From assembly GCA_903891505.1 (NCBI GenBank), contig CAITEO010000060.1, positions 1 through 38,816 on the forward strand: a DNA stretch of 38,816 nucleotides. The letters run 5' to 3'. Shown piece by piece: positions 30,214-37,959 of the stretch. The notes below the pieces were generated by a model, which made no database searches, was not told the origin of the DNA, and was given only the letters and a program-made list of their open reading frames with translations. Each line of letters starts with the position of its first letter. Position 1 is the stretch's first letter. Made by a program: the position numbers and the translations under genes. The stretch is from an uncultured Candidatus Woesearchaeota archaeon. Lineage in GTDB: Archaea > Nanobdellota > Nanobdellia > Woesearchaeales > 21-14-0-10-32-9.

Positions 30214-31134
30214 TTACCTCCCATATTTCTTCACGTGTTCTTCTATCTCTTTCATATTCTTATAAAAAACAGGATGTGCTTTTGACATTATTTGCATGCC
30301 TCTATCGTCTAAAACATGATCCTCATTTAGTAACTCAGGTTTATCTACAGCTTCATATGCTAGCAACAATTTATTTCTAAGATTATCATCTATGTCCTCA
30401 TACACTCTAACTAGAAGAAATGCTTTTATGACATTTTGATCTATAATTAAGTAGTTGCCACCGTAGAATTTGCGAATATCTCCAGTTATTTTGGCATAGT
30501 TTCTTTTTTTATTTACAAAAAAATCGAATAGATCAGTATATGCCAAGTAAAATAAACATTTAGACGAGATTCCTGGCACTTTCTTTTTTCCATCAGGCTT
30601 TGTCGTTGGTCGATTCTTTTCAGGGATAATGTTTATAATTAGTCCTAGAAATCTATTGAATTCATATTCAACACTAGAAAATTTTCCCTTTGGATCTGAA
30701 TATGTCCACATTAGAAATGCATAATCACTATCTAAGAATTTGTCTGCTAGGCCATATTCTTTCATGCCCTTATATAATTCTTTGAATGCTGAAGGTGTCC
30801 ATGAGAGTCTTTTGACGACACCGATGGAATCATACTTTTTTTTAGCAGTAGGTTTCTTTATTGTAAGAACTCCTTTTCTTCCTAATGAATTTATGTATCT
30901 CTTTATGCTTAATTTTGGTCTTTTTGTTTTTGCATCTTTACTTAGATCCCATTCCTCTATTATGGTTCTATTAAACATCCACCCTCTTGCTGAATTATAG
31001 TCGCTATTCTCTAAACGTTCAAGATAACGAAGATATTGTTTATTCTCAACATTGAAGGATAGTTTAGAAAAGTTCATCATTATTTGTATAATCTCTATTT
31101 CCGCAGGCGTGAATATGTTCTTTTTGTAGGACAT
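30214..31134 (-). CDS. Protein of unknown function at left edge of accessory region
   Basis: 306 residues, leaderless start (TTTAAATAAG near 31160). Helix-rich; the first 130 residues could hold winged-helix units (IKRYINSLGRKGVLTIKK). The rest has FLMWTYSD, RFLGLIINIIPEKNR and many aromatic/Lys pairs. No recognised family, TM or catalytic motif. It is divergent from the AbrB operon and may regulate or partner it. Confidence 0.7.
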   Translation of the reverse strand: MSYKKNIFTPAEIEIIQIMMNFSKLSFNVENKQYLRYLERLENSDYNSARGWMFNRTIIEEWDLSKDAKTKRPKLSIKRYINSLGRKGVLTIKKPTAKKKYDSIGVVKRLSWTPSAFKELYKGMKEYGLADKFLDSDYAFLMWTYSDPKGKFSSVEYEFNRFLGLIINIIPEKNRPTTKPDGKKKVPGISSKCLFYLAYTDLFDFFVNKKRNYAKITGDIRKFYGGNYLIIDQNVIKAFLLVRVYEDIDDNLRNKLLLAYEAVDKPELLNEDHVLDDRGMQIMSKAHPVFYKNMKEIEEHVKKYGR

Positions 31135-31226
31135 ATAAGTAGAAGTTTAAGCTCTTATTTAAACTTTCTGTTTTGGGACATTTTTTGTAATAAACTCTTA
31201 TATATTGGTCGACGTTTATATAAAAT

Positions 31227-31394
31227 ATGAAGTTAGAACTTAAACCAAGAAAATTAATTAGAATAAATAAAACCTTGTTAATTACTCTGCCAACAATTTG
31301 GCTTAGACAATACAAGTTAGAAAAAGGAAATGCAGTTCAGGTTGCAATAGAAGATGATGGGAAATTAAGCATAATTCCGGAGGCATCAAAATGA
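31227..31394 (+). CDS. AbrB/MazE-like small DNA-binding protein
   Basis: 55 residues: MKLELKPRKLIRINKTLLIT..., with LEKGNAVQVAIEDDGKLSI at the end, the swapped-hairpin AbrB pattern (a strand, L-P-x-x-W/I, L-x-x-G-x-x-V). Such proteins are antitoxin-type or transition-state regulators. Leaderless, with CTTATATATT near 31197. Overlaps the next small gene by 4 bases and heads an operon of five genes, so probably autoregulatory. Confidence 0.75.
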   Translation: MKLELKPRKLIRINKTLLITLPTIWLRQYKLEKGNAVQVAIEDDGKLSIIPEASK

Positions 31395-31495
31395 AGAAAC
31401 TTAATCCGGAATTGGAAAAACAGTTTCCAGAAGAACTCAGAATATTTAGAGAATTTTACTTCGTGCTAGCGGAGGAAAAAAATGAATCCAAATAA
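31391..31495 (+). CDS. 34-residue linker ORF in the AbrB operon
   Basis: MKKLNPELEKQFPEELRIFR... It starts with ATGA overlap on the AbrB gene and overlaps the next gene's start by 14 bases. Translational overlap at both ends favours a real tiny gene. No motif. Confidence 0.45.
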   Translation: MKKLNPELEKQFPEELRIFREFYFVLAEEKNESK

Positions 31496-32330
31496 CTTAG
31501 TGTTTCTGGAAACACAACAGATTGTTATTACCCCTAAGCACATAGCCTTGCTAGACAGACTATCTGACTCCGAGGAGCATCGTCAAAGTGAGCTACGAAA
31601 ATTATTTAACAATAATAAGACAATAACTTGTTTGTTATTGCAGGATCTATTGCATATGGGCTGGATTGAAAAAACAAGTATAGGCTCAGAGAAAGTAGGC
31701 AATATAATTGTAATAAATAAATACAAATTAAAAGAAATAGAATCTTTCTTGGGGTGGTGGAAATTTCTGAAACGCTCTGTACTAGTTCGGCCCCATAAAT
31801 TAAATGCTAGAGGCCTCATCAACGCGGAGGACTACACAAGGGAGCGACTAGCATTTGCATTAGGAAAAGACCACGAAATAAAGCCCACAATAATAAGAAA
31901 TAATACGCAATATATTATTTGTACGCCTGTAGGAAAAATAGTCATTTTGAAGAAATCTCCTCTTGTTGAATTCTGGATTGATTCTTTTATTCTTCCAGTA
32001 AACGAGAAAGATCTGGAAGTTTTTGAAAGTTATATTACAGATGCAGTTATGTGTAGATTAGAATATATGATAGATGAAATAAATAAACATACACCCCAAC
32101 TCAAAATTCATATTAGTAGCATACGTTTAATGAACAAAGTTCATATGGGTATTCTTGAGAAGAAAAATGCACGTACTTTTCTTAAAATACAGCACGAGAT
32201 GAAGGATCTCGGTTTTAATAAGGACAAATCTATAGGGGGGTGTTTTGAACATGAAGTCTGTGGTTCGCTGGAAGAGGTACTTAGCAATGTGGCTTTTGCA
32301 ATCAATCGCCATTTCGAAGAGGAGGAATAA
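31482..32330 (+). CDS. Winged-helix-like protein of unknown function
   Basis: 282 residues, ATG 31482 with GGAGG 8 bases upstream. Residues about 15-75 resemble a winged helix (ITPKHIALLDRLSDSEEHRQ then LLQDLLHMGWIEKT). The rest (from about 110) is alpha/beta with W-I-D, E-Y-M and a Cys/His pair (GGCFEHEVCGS) near the end. One base separates its stop from the peptidase gene, and the HExxH protein may cleave it, as ImmA-type peptidases do to repressors (inference from layout). Confidence 0.7.
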   Translation: MNPNNLVFLETQQIVITPKHIALLDRLSDSEEHRQSELRKLFNNNKTITCLLLQDLLHMGWIEKTSIGSEKVGNIIVINKYKLKEIESFLGWWKFLKRSVLVRPHKLNARGLINAEDYTRERLAFALGKDHEIKPTIIRNNTQYIICTPVGKIVILKKSPLVEFWIDSFILPVNEKDLEVFESYITDAVMCRLEYMIDEINKHTPQLKIHISSIRLMNKVHMGILEKKNARTFLKIQHEMKDLGFNKDKSIGGCFEHEVCGSLEEVLSNVAFAINRHFEEEE

Positions 32331-32331
32331 A

Positions 32332-32712
32332 ATGAAAAGTGAAAATAAATTTGAAAGAATATCGCCTGGTCAAGCAATGGATATTTATGGCGACGATTAT
32401 TCTAACATGGGAAATGAAATGATTGAAGAAATATGCACAGTGACGTCTATGCTTAAAAAAATTATGGCACTAGACATTCTTAATAATGTTTTTTTTGTGT
32501 CAGACACCAAATGCGATGGCTTCTACTTAAATCTTGAAAAGGTTGACGAAAGACATGTAATCTTTCTGTCTAAAACACTACTTGACCTTGGAAAGACTGA
32601 ACGTCGTCTAGTAATTTTGCATGAACTGGGGCACTACATACGGCAGGCCAAACCCGAGGAAGCAAGTGCCGAAACGTTTGTTGAAGAATTTTGGGATGAG
32701 TCCTTACCTTAA
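32332..32712 (+). CDS. HExxH metallopeptidase, ImmA/IrrE-like
   Basis: 126 residues from ATG 32332 (GGAGG 6 bases upstream). RRLVILHELGHYIR gives HELGH, and EEASAETFVEEFWD downstream can supply the third metal ligand (Glu), as in M78 (ImmA/IrrE) peptidases. These cleave repressors or antitoxins of mobile elements in response to stress. The protein is short, with no extra sensor domain. It sits between two winged-helix-type genes, both possible substrates. Confidence 0.75.
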   Translation: MKSENKFERISPGQAMDIYGDDYSNMGNEMIEEICTVTSMLKKIMALDILNNVFFVSDTKCDGFYLNLEKVDERHVIFLSKTLLDLGKTERRLVILHELGHYIRQAKPEEASAETFVEEFWDESLP

Positions 32713-32732
32713 ATGGACTTTAGGTGATAATA

Positions 32733-33176
32733 ATGAGTGACACAATTGACACAAGTAAAACATTACAAACATGTGACCCAATGTTCAAGGAAGATTTCCT
32801 TCTGTATGGAACTACAATTCTACATATTATTGAAGGTAGAGCTATCTGCAGACAAGTGGCCAGAATTAGGGCTAGTCCCAATGCCTTGAAGCTACACAAA
32901 TTAATTCAATCCAAGAAAGAAATTGATACTCCTACGTTGCTTCTTATGTTCCCTCTTTCAAGACAAAATACGTACAAGAATCTTAAACTCCTAAGCAATG
33001 TAGGACTAATAACTTGTACAAAATCTACAGCTAAATTTGGCCAAGTCGTAAAATATCAAGCAACAAATGAAACAATACAATCAATTCTAAAAAGCAATAA
33101 CATAGATTTCCTAGACGGAGTAGAAGGAAAACAATTCATCAAAGAAATAGACAAGCTACTCGAATTCATAGAATAA
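32733..33176 (+). CDS. Winged-helix DNA-binding protein
   Basis: 147 residues from ATG 32733 (AGGTGA 6 bases upstream). Residues about 50-110 form an ArsR/MarR-like winged helix: NALKLHKLIQSKKEIDTPTL, SRQNTYKNLKLLSNVGLI and a wing. The N-terminal 45 residues are helical. Possible regulator of this accessory operon. No cofactor-binding motif seen. Confidence 0.75.
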   Translation: MSDTIDTSKTLQTCDPMFKEDFLLYGTTILHIIEGRAICRQVARIRASPNALKLHKLIQSKKEIDTPTLLLMFPLSRQNTYKNLKLLSNVGLITCTKSTAKFGQVVKYQATNETIQSILKSNNIDFLDGVEGKQFIKEIDKLLEFIE

Positions 33177-33194
33177 ATATCGCATCGGGGAACT

Positions 33195-33257
33195 CACGCA
33201 ATCCTGCAGGATTGCGTGGGCATACCCCTGCCGTCGGGAGTCCGAAGGACTCCCGAC
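33195..33257 (+). promoter_or_regulatory. Two perfect palindromes before the YdjM-like gene
   Basis: A 24-base palindrome at 33195-33218 (arms CACGCAATCCTG and CAGGATTGCGTG) and an 11-bp hairpin at 33233-33257 (GTCGGGAGTCC-GAA-GGACTCCCGAC, arms separated by GAA). GC-rich against the surroundings and 16 bases before the next start. Terminator, operator or leader control. Confidence 0.5.
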
Positions 33258-33272
33258 AATAAGGAGCACAAA

Positions 33273-33770
33273 ATGAATTTTGAAAAGCATTTAGAGATAA
33301 CAATGGGGGCACTAATTTTATTCTGGATTGCCCAGTTTAATTTTAAAATATTGCAATTTACGTTTCTGGAATCTATTATTTTTACCGCTCTAATGCTAAG
33401 TTCAGGTCTGGGCCTAGATGTCGATTCGAGTAGTTCTAAACCTCGAAGAGTTGTTGTTTATTCTCTAGTTCTCGCTGGCCTGATTGGTTTTTTCGGGCTT
33501 ATTGTTTACAAAAATAGTTCAATTAGCTGGCCGGTCATGCTCGTATTATTGGCAATAATAGGAATTATAATTATTGTAAATAGTCGTCATCGCGGAGTTT
33601 TCCATAGTTGGGCATTTATTTTGAGTGTTGGTGTGGCTTTATTTTTTGGAATAACATATATCAATAGTTTGAAAAGTTTGCCTGAGTTGAGCCCCTTCAT
33701 TGTATCTGGATGGATCTTCGGAGGGGCCCTCCATCTAATGATGGACAAGATTTCTACAAAAATATGGTAG
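33273..33770 (+). CDS. Membrane protein, YdjM/DUF457-like
   Basis: 165 residues from ATG 33273 (AAGGAGC 6 bases upstream). Five TM helices (near 13-27, 32-46, 62-80, 88-106, 118-134). NSRHRGVFHSW and, near the end, GGALHLMMDKIST fit the H-R-G-x-x-H-S...H-L-x-x-D pattern of the YdjM/DUF457 membrane metal-dependent hydrolase-like family. Substrate unknown. It may be co-transcribed with the upstream operon. Confidence 0.75.
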   Translation: MNFEKHLEITMGALILFWIAQFNFKILQFTFLESIIFTALMLSSGLGLDVDSSSSKPRRVVVYSLVLAGLIGFFGLIVYKNSSISWPVMLVLLAIIGIIIIVNSRHRGVFHSWAFILSVGVALFFGITYINSLKSLPELSPFIVSGWIFGGALHLMMDKISTKIW

Positions 33771-33910
33771 ATAAATGCTTTGCTTGGTAGAGTATCTAGT
33801 TAAAATATGTGGTTCGCTCCGGAGTGCTGCGCAAAAAAGAAAATGTTATAGAAAACTTTTTAAATTCAAATATAAATTTTAACCACATACTCTGAAGGGA
33901 GGAGAATATT

Positions 33911-34525
33911 ATGGGTTTATTTGGTTCAAATAAAAGCAGTCCTTTAGATATTGTAACTAAGGTTTCAGTGTTTCCTACTATTGGCTCGATAGTGTTGCGA
34001 AAAGATAACAAATTACTTGTTTTTAGTCCACAATACTTGCTTGGCAAACATGGAGATACAAGTAGAGAAGTCGCGTCTAAGTTTATGAATCTCAGTTTAG
34101 CGAAACAATTACTAGAACTCATAGATAATTATGTTTCAAGTAGTAAACTATCTGGTGAAAGAGTGGAAATCAAAGAAATGAATTTCGGGTCTCCAGTTGG
34201 AACTGATGCATTAGTTAAAATTTCACCTGAACAAGCAGGAATGCTTCATCAAGAGAATGTTAGAGGAAACATGATAAATACTATTTTTGTTGATAAAGGT
34301 AAGATTCCCACGACAAATCTTTTGAATATGATTCTAGTTCCATTCAACCCACAGTATGGTGGTGGCGTAGAGCAATTATTTAAACAAAAATATGGAGGAA
34401 TTATAGGCTTTGAGCATTTTGAAGGAGCGTATGCTGTATTGACTATCTTTCCAGGAAAATATGCTCCGCCTATGAGCGATGCCTCATTCTGGAATCAGCA
34501 TGCACTATTGAAAGAAATGAATTAG
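33911..34525 (+). CDS. Protein of unknown function upstream of kinase-like gene
   Basis: 204 residues, GGGAGGAG 6 bases before ATG. Starts MGLFGSNKSSPL. Beta-rich body with KLLVFSPQYLLGK, LVKISPEQAGMLH and GAYAVLTIFPGKYAPP. No TM and no catalytic motif. TATA-like TTTTTAAATTC near 33858. It is followed 57 bases later by the large kinase-like gene in the same direction, with its own TATA box, so function may be linked. Confidence 0.7.
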   Translation: MGLFGSNKSSPLDIVTKVSVFPTIGSIVLRKDNKLLVFSPQYLLGKHGDTSREVASKFMNLSLAKQLLELIDNYVSSSKLSGERVEIKEMNFGSPVGTDALVKISPEQAGMLHQENVRGNMINTIFVDKGKIPTTNLLNMILVPFNPQYGGGVEQLFKQKYGGIIGFEHFEGAYAVLTIFPGKYAPPMSDASFWNQHALLKEMN

Positions 34526-34582
34526 ATGGCGTCATATATTTACCAAAATTTATAAATATAATCCGCGCTAATAAGTCATACT

Positions 34583-36847
34583 ATGGCATTCGCTAATTTT
34601 GTTAAACAATGGTTTCATAAAAATACTCCTCCTGATTTGAAAGGTTTTAAATCTTTAAGATCAGACGCTTATTCTGAATTTTCTCAAATTCAAAAGTATT
34701 TTGATAATTATGCGATCAAAAAAGAATTATTAGATGCATTAGTTATATTATCTTCTAAAAAAGATTCTAGGCAGAAAACTATTCTTATTTCATTAAGAAA
34801 TATTTTAAATGCTGACATTGGTAGGAATTTTACTGGATTAGTGTCGTATATAATTCATGCACTTACACAAATTAAAGAAGAATACGAGTTTCTTACAGCT
34901 GCAATAAAAGATCAGGCGCTTGCTATAACAAAAGATGAAAATACACTCAAGGAATTAGAACAAAAAGAATACAAAGCAATCACAGCATTGCAACAAATAT
35001 TAGAGGGCAAATTGTTGCCTATTTTGAAAGCTCAAAAAGAATTTTTGAGTACAGACAATATTGAACAAATCATTAATCAGAAAAGCAACATCATATCATT
35101 ATTAAATGAAGAAGGACGCACACTTGTATATATAAGACAAATTGTACAAGAATTAATTGCGGAGATAATTCAATCAATAAAAATTGCTGAAGTGCCTATA
35201 GAAATAAGAATTCCAGGAAGTGCAAATGAATTAAAAGGATTTCAGACTGCTGAAGGTACATTCTTACGTAAGAAAAGCGGTGGCGAAAAATATCCTGGAA
35301 AAGCAATACTTATAGAACAACGAAGTGAATATGGCGGAGTACTTTTTTCTCAACATCTTGGTTTGCGAGCACCAACAATCACATTAGATTCTATGACTCC
35401 GGAAGAAATGAATTTTATTAACACACACGAATTTATATCCAACAAAGATGCTATCTACAACATCATATCAAGTAAAAAAATGAATGTTGCATACATTGAG
35501 AACACAAAACCGCTATTTGATGTTCGTGGAGAGGTAAAAGATGTTATGCGCGGATTAGATCCAGGATATTTATTTGCATGGCCTCCAAAATCTCAACAAG
35601 AGATGATACTTTTATTTTTCTTGGATGTCTTCATTAGTAATTATGATCGTCATGGAAAAAATATAATGGTTGATTCAACAAACAACATTTTTCCAATAGA
35701 CCCCGCCATGGGATTTAATACCGTTAACTTTGTAGCGAAATCATTTAGCGAATCCTATGGTTATCCATTTACTCCAAATATTAATTTAGAAAATTATAAG
35801 TCATTTTTATATAATTCATTTACAAGGTATATTCTTTGTGTTCAAACTGCATCTGACTTAAAATGGGCTGCTGAACACATTTCATCAAAATTTGATGATG
35901 CTACTATTAGAACACTTGTTGGAAGAATGTATGAGCTACGACCAAAAGTAGAATTTTTACCCCCAGAAAAGAGCATATATGCATCTTCTGACGTTCGTGA
36001 TTTATCTCATGATGAAATGATAAGTATTCTTATATCACGCAGAAATGAACTTTTATCAATGATTCTAAATTGGGATACATTCTCCAGACAAGTAGAAGTT
36101 TTTGATTTGTTTTTTGATGAATACATGAAAAAAGGAAAAGTGTCAGACGTTCCTTATACTCCTCAGTATTGTACTTTTAGAGACCACGCAATGATCAGAA
36201 AAGTATTCTATGACAACAAAGCACCAATAAAACGAGAAGATGCTATACGTTCATATTATGAAGAACAACAAAAGAAATACACCACTCAAGATGTAATTAA
36301 AACGGTTATCTCGGATTATTCTACTAGTCATGAAGAACCATGCAAATTAGAAGCTCAAATACGTAAAGATCATGAACTTGCATTAAGAAATAGAGATTCT
36401 GTTTCAAGAACGTTATTATCCGTAATAATTTCAGATATCAAATATGCTGAATTAAGAAAGCGCGATGAACAAGTAGAAAAAATTGATTTCAGAAAAAGAT
36501 TATCTTCTCTTAAAAGTTTAAAAATAAAATTAAATGATGATGAAATCATGTTGGTCGTATTTAGACGTATTAAAGAAAATAAAGATATGATTGAAAAAGC
36601 ACTTCAAGTAAAAAGAACTGATATGATTATACAATGCGAAACAGATAATAAATTACTACATAGATATGTTCCTAGACAATTAGAGGATGATGAATTAAAA
36701 AATATTATTACAGCATATGTTGCTGAATCTGGAAATAATGCTAATCCTGGAATAATAATTGGGCGTTTAATGAAAGAATACAAAGGAAAAGTTGATGGCA
36801 AAAAAGTTAATATGTTTGTTAGCGAAGTTTTACAAAGAGCGGCTTAA
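34583..36847 (+). CDS. Large protein with PI3/4-kinase/HipA-like motif
   Basis: 754 residues, leaderless ATG (TTTATAAATATA about 32 bases upstream). The N-terminal 210 residues are helical and partly coiled-coil. Residues about 210-470 look like a kinase fold: a glycine-containing strand pair (RIPGSANELKGFQTAEGTF), Lys in LRKKSGG, then SNYDRHGKNIMV (D-R-H-x-x-N catalytic loop) and FPIDPAMGF (metal Asp), as in PI3/4-kinase, HipA and related atypical kinases. The C-terminal 280 residues are charged helices. Substrate unknown; protein or lipid kinase of an accessory system is inferred. Far larger than HipA (about 440). Confidence 0.7.
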   Translation: MAFANFVKQWFHKNTPPDLKGFKSLRSDAYSEFSQIQKYFDNYAIKKELLDALVILSSKKDSRQKTILISLRNILNADIGRNFTGLVSYIIHALTQIKEEYEFLTAAIKDQALAITKDENTLKELEQKEYKAITALQQILEGKLLPILKAQKEFLSTDNIEQIINQKSNIISLLNEEGRTLVYIRQIVQELIAEIIQSIKIAEVPIEIRIPGSANELKGFQTAEGTFLRKKSGGEKYPGKAILIEQRSEYGGVLFSQHLGLRAPTITLDSMTPEEMNFINTHEFISNKDAIYNIISSKKMNVAYIENTKPLFDVRGEVKDVMRGLDPGYLFAWPPKSQQEMILLFFLDVFISNYDRHGKNIMVDSTNNIFPIDPAMGFNTVNFVAKSFSESYGYPFTPNINLENYKSFLYNSFTRYILCVQTASDLKWAAEHISSKFDDATIRTLVGRMYELRPKVEFLPPEKSIYASSDVRDLSHDEMISILISRRNELLSMILNWDTFSRQVEVFDLFFDEYMKKGKVSDVPYTPQYCTFRDHAMIRKVFYDNKAPIKREDAIRSYYEEQQKKYTTQDVIKTVISDYSTSHEEPCKLEAQIRKDHELALRNRDSVSRTLLSVIISDIKYAELRKRDEQVEKIDFRKRLSSLKSLKIKLNDDEIMLVVFRRIKENKDMIEKALQVKRTDMIIQCETDNKLLHRYVPRQLEDDELKNIITAYVAESGNNANPGIIIGRLMKEYKGKVDGKKVNMFVSEVLQRAA

Positions 36848-37231
36848 TTAATTATCCATTGGATGCATTAATTTATTTTTAACGTGTTTTTCATATTTTT
36901 CGTTTAATATTTGTACTGGTTCACCAATCACTTGAAAGATATTTCCTATTTTGCAAGTAGAATCATATTGGCTATACTCTCTATTACCTAGATGAAATTT
37001 AAGCGAGGCCATAATTGTATTTTTCATATTTGTTTGGGGTACTATGCATTGCCCGTGCTGTATTAATTGGACATAATGTTCTACAGTCTTCTCGCATCCT
37101 ATGTCGTCTATTTCATATTCAAACCTATCAGTTCCCACCTCTTGAACTATAACTCCTGATGGTTCAAATGGCTCATCTACACTTCTTCTGTAATATGTTA
37201 ATAAGTACAACGATAATTTGTCTTCATGCAT
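36848..37231 (-). CDS. Small protein of unknown function
   Basis: 127 residues, start set at ATG 37231 because the TATA box TTTATAAATT (about 37250-37259) makes it leaderless; a GTG at 37252 precedes the expected transcript. Alpha/beta with LYLLTYYRRS, SGVIVQEVG and FEYEIDDIGCEKT. No motif. It ends directly against the convergent kinase-like gene (no spacer). Confidence 0.65.
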   Translation of the reverse strand: MHEDKLSLYLLTYYRRSVDEPFEPSGVIVQEVGTDRFEYEIDDIGCEKTVEHYVQLIQHGQCIVPQTNMKNTIMASLKFHLGNREYSQYDSTCKIGNIFQVIGEPVQILNEKYEKHVKNKLMHPMDN

Positions 37232-37322
37232 ATTATTATAAAAGCGCACCAATTTATAAATTTTACTACTATTTAATGATTAATTCAGTAATCTTTATAA
37301 ATTAACCTTCGTTCCACAATAT

Positions 37323-37856
37323 ATGAACTTAGATTTTTCACCTGAAACAAATACAGAGGAAAGAATAATAAACTCTGAATTATTTAAACATGCAATATTG
37401 TGGGGCGTTGCTAGACCCGGACATCCTGAAGGAAATCTAGGCACACACATCAAACACATATTAGACTACATAAATAAATCAGACCAAACAGAATATAGAA
37501 AAGATTTAAGATTGTTGGCCTTATTGCATGATATTGGAAAACCATACACAGAAGGCACGCACAACAGCCACGCGATACTATCTGCTAAACTCGCACAAAT
37601 ATACACTTCTGATTCAACAATAATACACACAATAGAGCTTTCAGATAAGTATTACGGACTATATAAAAATTCATTAAGACAAAAAAATATGAATGATGAA
37701 AAGATTAAATCCATTTATGCAGGTGCTGATTTGCAATTGCTTTTAAGATTTAATTATGCCGATTCTGCAGATAGACCAAAAACTGCAATAAATTGGTTTG
37801 AAGATAAATTATTTGAACTAGGATTAACAACCAAAAAATTATACAAAATAGACTAA
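37323..37856 (+). CDS. HD-domain phosphohydrolase
   Basis: 177 residues, leaderless (CTTTATAAATTAAC about 28 bases upstream). HD pattern: His in GTHIKHIL, LALLHDIGKP (H-D), later HSHAILSAKLA-type His (THNSHAILS) and an Asp in YAGADLQLLL. HD enzymes are metal-dependent phosphohydrolases on nucleotides or cyclic nucleotides. The exact substrate is unknown. With the kinase-like gene it could form an on/off phosphate pair, but that is only context. The 37857-37959 spacer holds nothing recognised. Confidence 0.85.
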   Translation: MNLDFSPETNTEERIINSELFKHAILWGVARPGHPEGNLGTHIKHILDYINKSDQTEYRKDLRLLALLHDIGKPYTEGTHNSHAILSAKLAQIYTSDSTIIHTIELSDKYYGLYKNSLRQKNMNDEKIKSIYAGADLQLLLRFNYADSADRPKTAINWFEDKLFELGLTTKKLYKID

Positions 37857-37959
37857 AAAATTACCCTTAACGAAATCTAAACGTAGAAGGATGCTTCATT
37901 TTTTTATTCGTGATTTTCTTCTACATCATTTGTAGGTATTATTAAAAAAAGCCTTCGGG

